Shown here: one piece after another, positions 51,929 to 60,412 of the stretch
Numbering within the stretch: the stretch's first letter is position 1
Layout: each line of letters begins with the position of its first letter
Source of the DNA: Streptomyces sp. NBC_00820
Lineage (GTDB): Bacteria; Actinomycetota; Actinomycetes; Streptomycetales; Streptomycetaceae
DNA length: 64,000 bases
NCBI RefSeq assembly: GCF_036347055.1
Contig: NZ_CP108882.1
Coordinates: 6,312,001 to 6,376,000 of the forward strand
Direction: 5' to 3'
The notes under the pieces: generated by a model
What the model was told of the DNA's origin: nothing
Database searches by the model: none
Seen by the model: only the letters and a program-made list of their open reading frames with translations
Position numbers and translations under genes: made by a program

Positions 51929-52091
51929 CCGAGGTGCGGCCACCCGGTGCCGCCCGGCACCCCGGTCACCGCGGCTGAGCGCCGAACGGCCCGGAGGCAT
52001 CCGTTCTGCCCGACCGACTGCCGCAACACTCGGCGTCTACACTCTCCCGGCAACGGCCAGACACCGCCAAGTCCGAAGGGTGTACGGGGTT

Positions 52092-53225
52092 TTGATACGG
52101 ATAGACGCAGTCACGAAGCGGTACCCGGACGGGACGGTGGCGGTGGACCGGCTGTCACTGGAGATACCCGACCGCGCGATCACCGTCCTCGTCGGCCCCT
52201 CCGGATGCGGCAAGACGACGACCTTGCGGATGATCAACCGGATGGTGGAGCCGAGCGAGGGAGGTATCTTCCTGGACGGCGCGGACATCCGGCAGCAGCC
52301 GGTCAACACCCTGCGCAGGTCGATGGGTTACGTCATCCAGAACGCCGGACTCTTCCAGCACCGCACCATTCTCGACAACATCGCCACCGTCCCCCGCCTG
52401 CTCGGCTGGGGCAAGCGGAAGGCGCGGGAGAGGGCGGTGGAGCTGATGGAGCGGGTCGGGCTCGACAGCGCGCTCGCCAAGCGCTACCCCTACCAGCTCT
52501 CGGGCGGCCAGCAACAGCGCGTCGGCGTCGCGCGGGCACTCGCCGCGGACCCGCCGGTACTGCTGATGGACGAGCCCTTCTCCGCCGTCGACCCCGTCGT
52601 ACGCAAGGGGCTGCAGGACGAACTCCTGCGTATCCAGGATGAGTTGGGGAAGACCATTGTCTTCGTGACCCATGACATCGACGAGGCCGTCAAGCTGGGC
52701 ACGATGGTCGCCGTGCTGCGCACCGGCGGCCGGCTCGCCCAGTTCGCCCCGCCGTCCGAACTGCTCAGCGCGCCCGCCGACGCCTTCGTCGAGGACTTCC
52801 TCGGTGCCGACCGGGGCATCCGCGGGCTGTCCTTCTTCCCCTCGGGCACACTGGAGTTGCAGACCGCGCCCGTCGTCACGATCGACGCGGACGCCGAACG
52901 GCTCGCCGCGAGCGCCCCGGCCGGCGGCGCCCCCTACCTCCTCGTGACGGACGCCGACGGCACACCGCTCGGCTGGGGCGAGCCTGACCGGCTCACCGCC
53001 GGAGCCATCGACCGCGGGCAACTGCTGCCGCACGGAAGGCCGTTCGTCCCCGGGAAGGACTCGCTGCGCAGCGCCCTCGACGGTGCCGTGCTCTCGCCGA
53101 CCGGCTGGGCCGTGGCCGTGGACGGGGAGGGGCACGCCGTCGGAGTCGTCTCCCAGCAGGCCATCGGCGAGGCGATCCGCGCCGCTCACGCCGAGACCCG
53201 GCAGGCCGGGAGGGTCACGGGATGA
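52092..53225 (+). CDS. Osmoprotectant-type ABC transporter ATPase (OpuCA/ProV-like)
   Basis: 377 residues. Walker A GPSGCGKTTT (35-44), signature LSGGQQQRVGVAR, Walker B VLLMDEPFSAVDP. A C-terminal part (LLVTDADGTPLGWGEPDR onward) resembles the CBS-type regulatory region that senses ionic strength in OpuA/OpuC ATPases. The start appears to be TTG at 52092, giving MIRIDAVTKRYPDG, the usual beginning of the family; a GTG lies four codons earlier. It overlaps the next permease gene by four bases (ATGA). It energises uptake of glycine betaine, choline or a similar compatible solute. Confidence 0.88.
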   Translation: MIRIDAVTKRYPDGTVAVDRLSLEIPDRAITVLVGPSGCGKTTTLRMINRMVEPSEGGIFLDGADIRQQPVNTLRRSMGYVIQNAGLFQHRTILDNIATVPRLLGWGKRKARERAVELMERVGLDSALAKRYPYQLSGGQQQRVGVARALAADPPVLLMDEPFSAVDPVVRKGLQDELLRIQDELGKTIVFVTHDIDEAVKLGTMVAVLRTGGRLAQFAPPSELLSAPADAFVEDFLGADRGIRGLSFFPSGTLELQTAPVVTIDADAERLAASAPAGGAPYLLVTDADGTPLGWGEPDRLTAGAIDRGQLLPHGRPFVPGKDSLRSALDGAVLSPTGWAVAVDGEGHAVGVVSQQAIGEAIRAAHAETRQAGRVTG

Positions 53226-53875
53226 ACGGCTTCTTCGACCTTCCCAGCGACCTCCAGCACAGCTACGCCGGTCTCATCGGCCTGCATCTGCGCGAGGCCC
53301 TGCTGCCGGTACTGGCCGGACTCCTCGTCGCGCTGCCCGTCGCCCAGCTCTGCACCCGCTTCCGCTGGCTGTACCCGCCCGTCCTCGGCGTCACGACCGT
53401 GCTGTACGCCATCCCGTCGCTGGCCTTCTTCGTCATCCTCATCGACTACACCGGCCAGAGCGAGACCACCGTGATGATCCCGCTCGCGGTGTACAGCCTG
53501 GTGGTGCTGGTCCCGGCCATCGTGGAAGGTGTCCGATCGGTGCCGCCGGAGACGCTGGCCGCCGCCCAGGCCATGGGTCTCGGGCCCGTACGGCGTTATC
53601 TCCAGGTGCAGTTGCCCATCGCCGTACCCGCGATCATGGCGGGCCTGCGGGTGGCCGCCGTGTCGAGCATCTCCCTCGTCAGTGTCGGCATGCTCATCGG
53701 CAACCAGGGCGCCCTCGGCAACATGCTCAACGACGCCAACCTCTATCACCGGCCCGCGCTCGCCGTGAACTCCGTGCTGACCACCGCGGTCGTGGCCATG
53801 CTCGTCGACGCGCTGCTCGTCCTCGTCCGCACGCTGCTGACCCCCTGGATGCCGAGGAAGGGTGCCACCCGGTGA
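53222..53875 (+). CDS. Osmoprotectant ABC permease 1
   Basis: 217 residues with about five membrane spans, BPD_transp_1 family of the OpuCB/YehW type. The EAA loop is in PPETLAAAQAMGLGPVRRYLQ, and TVLYAIPSLAFFVILI and LIGNQGALGNMLNDA are typical of the family. It starts at ATG 53222 inside the ATPase stop (ATGA) and ends in a GTGA overlap with the second permease, so all three are translationally coupled. It forms half of the translocation pore. Confidence 0.88.
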   Translation: MNGFFDLPSDLQHSYAGLIGLHLREALLPVLAGLLVALPVAQLCTRFRWLYPPVLGVTTVLYAIPSLAFFVILIDYTGQSETTVMIPLAVYSLVVLVPAIVEGVRSVPPETLAAAQAMGLGPVRRYLQVQLPIAVPAIMAGLRVAAVSSISLVSVGMLIGNQGALGNMLNDANLYHRPALAVNSVLTTAVVAMLVDALLVLVRTLLTPWMPRKGATR

Positions 53876-54540
53876 ACGTTCTCGACTTCGCCCGCGCCTT
53901 CTTCGGCGACGGTTCCCGGTGGCACGGCTACGACGGCATCCCCACGCGCCTGCTGGAACACCTCGGATACTCCCTGGAGGCGCTCGCCGTCGCCGCCCTG
54001 ATCGCGCTGCCCGTCGGCCTGGTCACCGGTCACCTCGGGCGCGGCGGCAACGCCCTCGCGCTGATCGCCACCGCCGCCCGGGCCCTGCCCAGTTTCGGCC
54101 TGCTGGTCCTGATGTTCCTCTGGCTGGGGTTCGGCACGCTGCCGGTGATGATCCCGCTGGTCGTGCTCGCCGTACCGCCGATCCTGGTCACCACCTATGA
54201 GGCGATCCGCTCCCTCGACCCGTCCCCGGTGGACGCGGCGCGGGGCATGGGGATGACCGAGCCGCGCATCCTGTTCCAGGTGGAGATCCCCGTCGCGCTG
54301 CCGCTGATCCTCGGGGGACTGCGCACGGCGGCCATCCAGATCGTCTCCACCGCCACCATCGCCGCCTACGTCAGCTTCGGCGGCCTCGGCCGGTACATCA
54401 TCGACGGCCTCTACCAGCGGAACTACGAGAAGGTCGTCGGCGGAGCCACCCTGGTGGCCGGGCTGGCGCTGGCCACCCTCGTGGTGTTCTGGGCGGTGTC
54501 GCGGATCGCCGTCTCGCCCGGAGTGCGAAGAAGCAACTGA
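53872..54540 (+). CDS. Osmoprotectant ABC permease 2
   Basis: 222 residues with about five membrane spans (GYSLEALAVAALIALPVGLV first), OpuCD-like. The EAA-type loop lies in DPSPVDAARGMGMTEPRILF. The GTG at 53872 overlaps the stop of permease 1 (GTGA). It probably pairs with permease 1 as a heterodimer. The binding-protein gene follows after 113 bases and has its own promoter-like sequence. Confidence 0.88.
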   Translation: MNVLDFARAFFGDGSRWHGYDGIPTRLLEHLGYSLEALAVAALIALPVGLVTGHLGRGGNALALIATAARALPSFGLLVLMFLWLGFGTLPVMIPLVVLAVPPILVTTYEAIRSLDPSPVDAARGMGMTEPRILFQVEIPVALPLILGGLRTAAIQIVSTATIAAYVSFGGLGRYIIDGLYQRNYEKVVGGATLVAGLALATLVVFWAVSRIAVSPGVRRSN

Positions 54541-54617
54541 TCTTGAAACAAGGGGAGTTGATATTCGACCGACGTCAACTGGGGTCGCATCGAAGCCAAT
54601 TGGTGACCTGAGTTCAC

Positions 54618-54647
54618 TTGACTGGCGAAGAACAGGCTGGATTGGAT
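54618..54647 (+). promoter_or_regulatory. Promoter for a leaderless binding-protein transcript
   Basis: TTGACT (54618-54623) and TTGGAT (54642-54647), 18 bases apart, make a sigma-HrdB-like promoter. Transcription would start about six bases later, at the GTG of the binding-protein gene (54654), which has no ribosome site. Confidence 0.45.
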
Positions 54648-54653
54648 CAATCC

Positions 54654-55613
54654 GTGACTACCACGAACCGCACCAGCAGGTCCATCCGGAGGAACCGAGG
54701 CGCGGCCGCCGTCGCCCTCGCGGCGGCGACGGCGCTGCTGGCGGGCTGTAGCTCCTCCGACGGCAAAGCCGGCAACCCCCTGACGGACAGCAAGGCGAGC
54801 GGCGACACCGTCGTCGTCGGATCCAACAACTTCCCCGAGAGCGTCCTGCTCGCGGACATCTACGGCGAGGCCCTCAAGGCCAAGGGAATCAAGGTCGGTT
54901 ACAAGCCGAACATCGGCAGCCGTGAGACCACCTACGGGCTGCTCAAGAACGGCTCCGTATCCGTCCTGCCCGAGTACAACGGAGCACTGCTGGCCTACCT
55001 CGACCCGAAGGCCGCCCCGACCACCGTCGAGGCGACCACCACGGCCATCGAGGCCAAGCTGGACTCCAAGCTGACCCTGCTGAAGCCCTCCGCGGCCCAG
55101 GACAAGGACTCGGTCACGGTCAACGAGGCCACCGCGAAGAAGTACGGCCTCACCGGGAAGTCCTCCATCGCCGACCTCAAGGACGTCGCGAAGGATCTGG
55201 CCATCGGCGCCTCGCCGGAGTTCCAGACCCGCCACCAGGGACTGGTGGGCCTGAAGGAGGTGTACGGCCTGCAGTTCAAGTCCTTCAAGGCCCTGGACGT
55301 CGGCGGCCCGCTGACCCAGTCGGCGCTGCAGAAGAACGTCGTACAGGCCGCGGACATCCTGACCACGGACCCGATCGTCTCCAAGGAGAAGTTCGTCGTC
55401 CTGCAGGACCCCAAGAACCTCTTCGGCTTCGAGAACGTCCAGCCCCTCGTGTACAAGGGCGCCGTGTCCCAGAAGGGCGTCGACACGCTCGACGCCGTCT
55501 CCGCCAAGCTGGACACCGCGACCCTGCTGGAGCTGGGCACCAAGGTCCAGTCCCAGCACGAGGACCCGCTCGACGTGGCCAAGGAGTGGCTGAAGACGGC
55601 GGGCCTCGCCTGA
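54654..55613 (+). CDS. Glycine betaine/choline-type substrate-binding lipoprotein (OpuCC-like)
   Basis: 319 residues. A lipoprotein signal ends in LLAGC with Cys32 lipidated. The mature domain begins VVVGSNNFPESVLLADIYGE and contains LLKNGSVSVLPEYNGALLAY, the ligand-site pattern of OsmX/OpuCC proteins. The substrate is most likely a quaternary amine; members of this family also bind ergothioneine, which cannot be excluded. The GTG at 54654 lies at the predicted transcription start, so leaderless. An in-frame TTG at 54618 overlaps the -35 element and is rejected. It is the last gene of the opu-type cluster. Confidence 0.86.
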   Translation: MTTTNRTSRSIRRNRGAAAVALAAATALLAGCSSSDGKAGNPLTDSKASGDTVVVGSNNFPESVLLADIYGEALKAKGIKVGYKPNIGSRETTYGLLKNGSVSVLPEYNGALLAYLDPKAAPTTVEATTTAIEAKLDSKLTLLKPSAAQDKDSVTVNEATAKKYGLTGKSSIADLKDVAKDLAIGASPEFQTRHQGLVGLKEVYGLQFKSFKALDVGGPLTQSALQKNVVQAADILTTDPIVSKEKFVVLQDPKNLFGFENVQPLVYKGAVSQKGVDTLDAVSAKLDTATLLELGTKVQSQHEDPLDVAKEWLKTAGLA

Positions 55614-55629
55614 TCCGAGCCTGACCCGT

Positions 55630-55669
55630 ACGCGGCCGTCCCGCGTCGCACGCGCCGGGGCGGCCGCGT
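55630..55669 (+). terminator. Hairpin after the osmoprotectant operon
   Basis: ACGCGGCCG (55630-55638) pairs with CGGCCGCGT (55661-55669), 17 bases after the stop of the binding-protein gene. No T-run follows. Confidence 0.5.
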
Positions 55670-55783
55670 CACCGCTGCCGCCCCGAGTGGTCCCTCGGTC
55701 GTAAGTGAGGGGGAGCGAGGGGGAGGCGAGTGGTGGTGCGGCCGGCAGTCGCTGATGCGGCGGCGAATGGAGGGGGTTGCCCC

Positions 55784-56269
55784 TCAGGCCGGCTCCCCGG
55801 CCCCGGTCCCCGCTCCCGTCGTCGCCCCTTCACCCAGGCTGCCCCGGGTGCCCAGGCCCGCGGCGCGCGCCTGCTTGCGGCGCCGGCGTCGGGAGACCCG
55901 GAGTTCCTGGTCGGGCAGCCAGCCGAAGGCGAGGCAGCTGCCGACGGCGCCGAGGAGCAGGCCGACGAAGAAGCCGCCCAGGTTGGAGGTGAGCCAGGTG
56001 CCCAGCGAGAGGAGGATCCCGGTCAGGGAGTAGAAGAGCCGCTGGGCGGGGTTGAAGAGGATCAGCAGGCCCAGCAGCACCATCAGGCCGGGCAGCAGGT
56101 AGCCGGCGAGGCCCTGCATGCCGATGTGCATGACGACCTTCAGTGAGGCCTTCTCCGTGAGCAGGATCTCGCCACCGCCGAGGGCGAGCAACAGCCCGCC
56201 CCAGAACGGGCGGTGGCCCCGCCAGTCACGGAAGGCGGCCCTGATTCCCTGACGTGGACGCTCCGGCAT
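55784..56269 (-). CDS. DUF6114 membrane protein
   Basis: 161 residues with about four membrane spans (WGGLLLALGGGEILLTE, GYLLPGLMVLLGLLILFN, LFYSLTGILLSLGTWLTS, FFVGLLLGAVGSCLAFGW), then a basic, Gly-rich tail. It belongs to a family found almost only in Streptomyces beside DUF6230 proteins. The ATG at 56269 lies five bases after the DUF6230 stop (TGATCAGATG), so translation is coupled. Role unknown; the pairing suggests a membrane partner for the exported DUF6230 protein. The frame continuing upstream of the ATG is a shadow of the DUF6230 gene. Confidence 0.8.
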   Translation of the reverse strand: MPERPRQGIRAAFRDWRGHRPFWGGLLLALGGGEILLTEKASLKVVMHIGMQGLAGYLLPGLMVLLGLLILFNPAQRLFYSLTGILLSLGTWLTSNLGGFFVGLLLGAVGSCLAFGWLPDQELRVSRRRRRKQARAAGLGTRGSLGEGATTGAGTGAGEPA

Positions 56270-56273
56270 CTGA

Positions 56274-56972
56274 TCAGCAACCCGAGTCGCTGAAGCCCAG
56301 CTTGAGCCCGGGGAGCTTGAACACGGCAGCCGTGGTCGCGTAGTTCTTCTGGCGCAGGTTGGCGATGCGTACCGTGTCGGCCTGCTGGCTGAAGACGCCG
56401 ATCGGGCCCTTGGCGTTCGCCTTGTCGAGGGTGCTCGCGTCGTTGCCGATCTCGATGTTCTCGAACGCCGCGTCACCGGACAGCTCGGTGGAGTCGGTCG
56501 TCAGATCGCTCGCGGACACCTTCTGCGCGCCGCCGCCCGCGGTGATGAGCAGGTTGGTGCCGCCGAGGTCGACGCTCTGGCACAGCTTGGTGAGCGTGGC
56601 GTGCTTGATCGCGGAGGTGACGACGAGCACCTGACCGCCGGTGTCGCCCGCGTTCGGACTGCCGTCCGCCATGTTGTCGAGGCCGCCGAACTGCTCGAAG
56701 CCGGTGCCGTTCAGTTCGGTCGCCGTGACCGTGAACGGCATACCGGAGATCGCGAACTGCACACCCAGCGCTCCCTGCGCGGTGAGGATCGCGAGTCCGG
56801 CGGCGACCACGGTCGCGGGTACCGCCATCACCGCGGCCCGGCGCAGCCGGACGCGTCCTCGTCTGTCGCCGCCGGCGGTGACGCCGGACGCGCCCGCGGC
56901 TTCGGAAGGGGAACCGCTTTCCGGGTTCCCGGGGGTGTGGTCGGCGGACGCGTGGTCCGGGGACGAGGCCAT
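56274..56972 (-). CDS. DUF6230 exported protein
   Basis: 232 residues. After a 50-residue Ser/Pro/Gly N-terminus and a basic patch (RRGRVRLRRAA) comes one membrane span (MAVPATVVAAGLAILTAQGA). The external domain is Gly/Thr/Asp-rich (LGVQFAISGMPFTVTATELN onward) with Cys in TKLCQSVDLGG and at the C-terminal end (FSDSGC). Homologues were once labelled cholesterol esterase without evidence. ATG 56972 is preferred over ATGs 56984 and 56990, since GGGAG stands six bases upstream. A promoter lies at 57116-57145. Confidence 0.78.
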   Translation of the reverse strand: MASSPDHASADHTPGNPESGSPSEAAGASGVTAGGDRRGRVRLRRAAVMAVPATVVAAGLAILTAQGALGVQFAISGMPFTVTATELNGTGFEQFGGLDNMADGSPNAGDTGGQVLVVTSAIKHATLTKLCQSVDLGGTNLLITAGGGAQKVSASDLTTDSTELSGDAAFENIEIGNDASTLDKANAKGPIGVFSQQADTVRIANLRQKNYATTAAVFKLPGLKLGFSDSGC

Positions 56973-57115
56973 GTCTGCTCCCATGGGCATAGATCAATGC
57001 GGGTTGGGCTTCAGGTGGCGCGATGTCCTGGCGCGGACAGCGGCTGCTCCGCACGTCTCCTCGCGTTCCCGGTGGACGCAAGGGCTTTCCCGTTACGCGG
57101 CAGTAGCCTTCGAGG

Positions 57116-57145
57116 AAGTTACCGCCGGTTACTTTGAAGGGTCAA
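57116..57145 (-). promoter_or_regulatory. Promoter of the DUF6230-DUF6114 pair
   Basis: On the minus strand, TTGACC (complement of 57140-57145) and TAACTT (complement of 57116-57121) are separated by 18 bases, a HrdB-like promoter. Direct repeats of GTTAC flank the -10 side. Confidence 0.5.
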
Positions 57146-58315
<1,170 letters not shown>

Positions 58316-58333
58316 GCCCGAAACCGCGCCGGT

Positions 58334-59320
58334 TCAGCGGTTCCGCAGGCGCAGTGCGAGGGCGGCGCCCGCGGTGAGCACCAGCACCGCGGCGGCGCCG
58401 CCCGCCAGCAGGGGGGCCGAGGGGCCCGCGTCCGCGCGGGTCGTCTCGGCCACCGGCGTGCCGTCGTCGGCCGCGGCCGGGGAGCCGGAGGCCCGGCCGT
58501 CCCGCGCGGAAGCCGATCCGGCCGGCCGGGGCGACGCCGCCCGCGAGGGGTGCGCGGAGTCCGAGGGCCGGGACGAAGCGGCGGGCGTCTTCGCGTCCTC
58601 GGGTTTTCCGCTCTCCCGCTTCGCGCCGGACCCGGTACCCGCTCCCGCGCCGGCCCCCGAGGCCGTCCGCGCCGCCGGGAAGACGACGTCGGAGCACGAG
58701 TAGTACGTGTCCGGCGTGCTGGTGTTCTGCCAGATCGTGTACAGCATCTGACGGCCGGTCCGGTCCTTCGGGAGGGTCGCGCCGAAGTGGTAGGCCCCGT
58801 TCCGCAGCGGCGGGTCGGTGACCTCCGCGAAGGGCCGGGAGGGCAGGTCGGACCACTTCAGCGGCTTCGCCGGGTCGTAGCCGGGCTTGGTCAGGTACAG
58901 CCGGAACGTGCCGGTGTGCGCGATCGTCGAGGCGTAGGTCATCGTCATCCGGCTGCCCGGGGTGAGCCGCGTGGCCGGCCAGTCCGCCCGGGCGATGTCG
59001 AGCCCCCGGTACGCGGGAAGGTTCCCGCTGCACAGCCTGCCGTCCGGGATCACCTGCCGGTCACGGCCGGCCACTCCGGCGACGCGCAGGTTGTCCCACG
59101 CGGTGAAGGGGGCGCCGTTCGCCGAGACCGCCGCCCGGCAGGCGGCCGTCCCCTTCGCGCTGCCGCCCTCCGGGGAGCAGGCGTAGACCCGGCTGACCGG
59201 ATCGGTGGGGGCGCCGTGTGCCTGCGCCGGACCCGCGGTCCACGGCAGCAGCAGGAGCGGGGCCGCGGCGGCGGCCGCGGTGACGCTCAGCCGGGCGGCG
59301 ATCCGAGTCGTCCGAGTCAT
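58334..59320 (-). CDS. Lytic polysaccharide monooxygenase (AA10) with C-terminal membrane anchor
   Basis: 328 residues. The signal peptide ends AQA at residue 34, exposing His35 as the N-terminus, as copper binding requires. The second His of the brace is His135 in AHTGTFRLYLTKPGYD. Cys pairs in CSPEGGS, CRAAVS, CSGNL and SCSDVV fit AA10 disulfides. Such enzymes oxidatively cleave chitin or cellulose. An 85-residue Ser/Ala/Gly/Pro linker follows the domain, then one membrane span (LLAGGAAAVLVLTAGAALAL) and RLRNR, so the enzyme is tethered to the cell surface. The ATG at 59320 has GGAG about nine bases upstream. Confidence 0.9.
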   Translation of the reverse strand: MTRTTRIAARLSVTAAAAAAPLLLLPWTAGPAQAHGAPTDPVSRVYACSPEGGSAKGTAACRAAVSANGAPFTAWDNLRVAGVAGRDRQVIPDGRLCSGNLPAYRGLDIARADWPATRLTPGSRMTMTYASTIAHTGTFRLYLTKPGYDPAKPLKWSDLPSRPFAEVTDPPLRNGAYHFGATLPKDRTGRQMLYTIWQNTSTPDTYYSCSDVVFPAARTASGAGAGAGTGSGAKRESGKPEDAKTPAASSRPSDSAHPSRAASPRPAGSASARDGRASGSPAAADDGTPVAETTRADAGPSAPLLAGGAAAVLVLTAGAALALRLRNR

Positions 59321-59406
59321 CAGGGGGTCTCCTCGGCGGGCGCGGGAACGAGGTGGTCTGTGACCAGTACGGCGGATGACCCCGCCGTGTTCAGCCCCGG
59401 AGCCCA

Positions 59407-59441
59407 CGGACCGGTCACACCCCGGATCACCGACCGGTCCG
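59407..59441 (+). terminator. Isolated hairpin with T-rich tail
   Basis: CGGACCGGTC (59407-59416) pairs with GACCGGTCCG (59432-59441) and is followed by GCGGTTTTCTT. No plus-strand gene ends nearby, so it may end a small RNA or antisense transcript or shield the downstream cprB promoter. The surrounding 59321-59660 contains no supportable gene. Confidence 0.45.
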
Positions 59442-59694
59442 GCGGTTTTCTTCCGATTCCCTCCGCGCCCGCCCGCGCGCCCTGTCCGGTGTCCCGTCCC
59501 GGGTCCGGGTCCGTGCCGCGCCCACGGCTCCCGTGGCCCGTCGGCGCCTGGCGGGGGCAGCCGGCGGCGCCTTCGGGGAAGTCGTCGCGCACCCGTGAGC
59601 GAGGGACGGAACGGCCCCTGACACCATCCGGTGTTCCCTCACACCCGGCCGACTCCCGCTGCCGGTCGGTGAGTTATCGTATGCGAGCGGTGAA

Positions 59695-59718
59695 AACAAA
59701 CCGCGTGTCCCGTTCGTT
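59695..59718. promoter_or_regulatory. Palindromic operator in the cprB promoter
   Basis: AACAAACCG and the complementary CCGTTCGTT-type half (CCCGTTCGTT) form a 24-base imperfect palindrome, AACRAACSG-N6-CSGTTYGTT, matching at seven of nine positions per arm. It lies just downstream of a TATCGT -10-like element (59674-59679) and ends 25 bases before the gene. Size and symmetry fit gamma-butyrolactone-receptor operators and suggest autoregulation. Confidence 0.55.
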
Positions 59719-59742
59719 CATGCCATGAGGAGGGGCCGGTCG

Positions 59743-60390
59743 ATGGCGAGGCAGTTACGCGCTGAGCAGACCCGGGCAACGATCATCACGGCCGCCGCCG
59801 ACCTTTTCGACCGGCAGGGGTATGAATCCACCAGTCTGAGTGACATCGTCGGGCACGCGAAGGTCACCAAAGGGGCGTTGTACTTCCACTTCGCCGCCAA
59901 GGAGGACCTGGCCCACGCCATCCTGGAGCTCCAGGCCATGGCGGCCCAGCAGTTGGTGGCGGACGTCGAGAACCGCGGCTGCTCCTCGCTCGAGGCCCTG
60001 ATGCGCACCACGTTCGGGGTCGCCCGGCTCGCCGTGGACGATCCGGTGCCGCGCGCCGCGCTCCGCCTCGCCACCGCGGACCTCTCCGTACGGCCGCCGC
60101 TGAGGCACCCCTTCACCGAGTGGCTGGACTTCGCCACCCGCAAGTTCTCCGGCGCGGTCAAGGAGTCCGACGTACACGCGGACCTGGACGTCGCCGCCGT
60201 GTCCCACTCGCTCGTCTGCTTCTTCGTCGGCACCCGGGTCGCCGGCCGTTCCCTCGAACCGGTCGAGCGGCTGCCCCGCAGGACGGCCGAGATGTGGTTC
60301 CTCATGCTCCGGGGCCTGGTCCCGGTGCACCGCCGCCCCCGCTATCTGACCCTCGCCACGCAGCTGGAGCGGGAGATCAGAGCCGGCTGA
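59743..60390 (+). CDS. cprB: CprB-type gamma-butyrolactone-receptor-like TetR regulator
   Basis: 215 residues. The N-terminal DNA-binding region (ARQLRAEQTRATIITAAADL, then VTKGALYFHFAAKEDLAHAI) has the near-invariant sequence of the ArpA/ScbR/CprB subfamily. The C-terminal ligand domain keeps the Trp in AEMWFLMLRGLVPV. S. coelicolor CprB, which I recall lying just before the geosmin synthase gene, is a close match; its ligand is unknown and it affects antibiotic production and sporulation. The ATG at 59743 has AGGAGG at a good distance. A palindromic operator lies in its promoter. No AfsA-type butyrolactone synthase is adjacent. Confidence 0.85.
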   Translation: MARQLRAEQTRATIITAAADLFDRQGYESTSLSDIVGHAKVTKGALYFHFAAKEDLAHAILELQAMAAQQLVADVENRGCSSLEALMRTTFGVARLAVDDPVPRAALRLATADLSVRPPLRHPFTEWLDFATRKFSGAVKESDVHADLDVAAVSHSLVCFFVGTRVAGRSLEPVERLPRRTAEMWFLMLRGLVPVHRRPRYLTLATQLEREIRAG

Positions 60391-60412
60391 CCCGCGCGAT
60401 ACGGTGGCGGAC

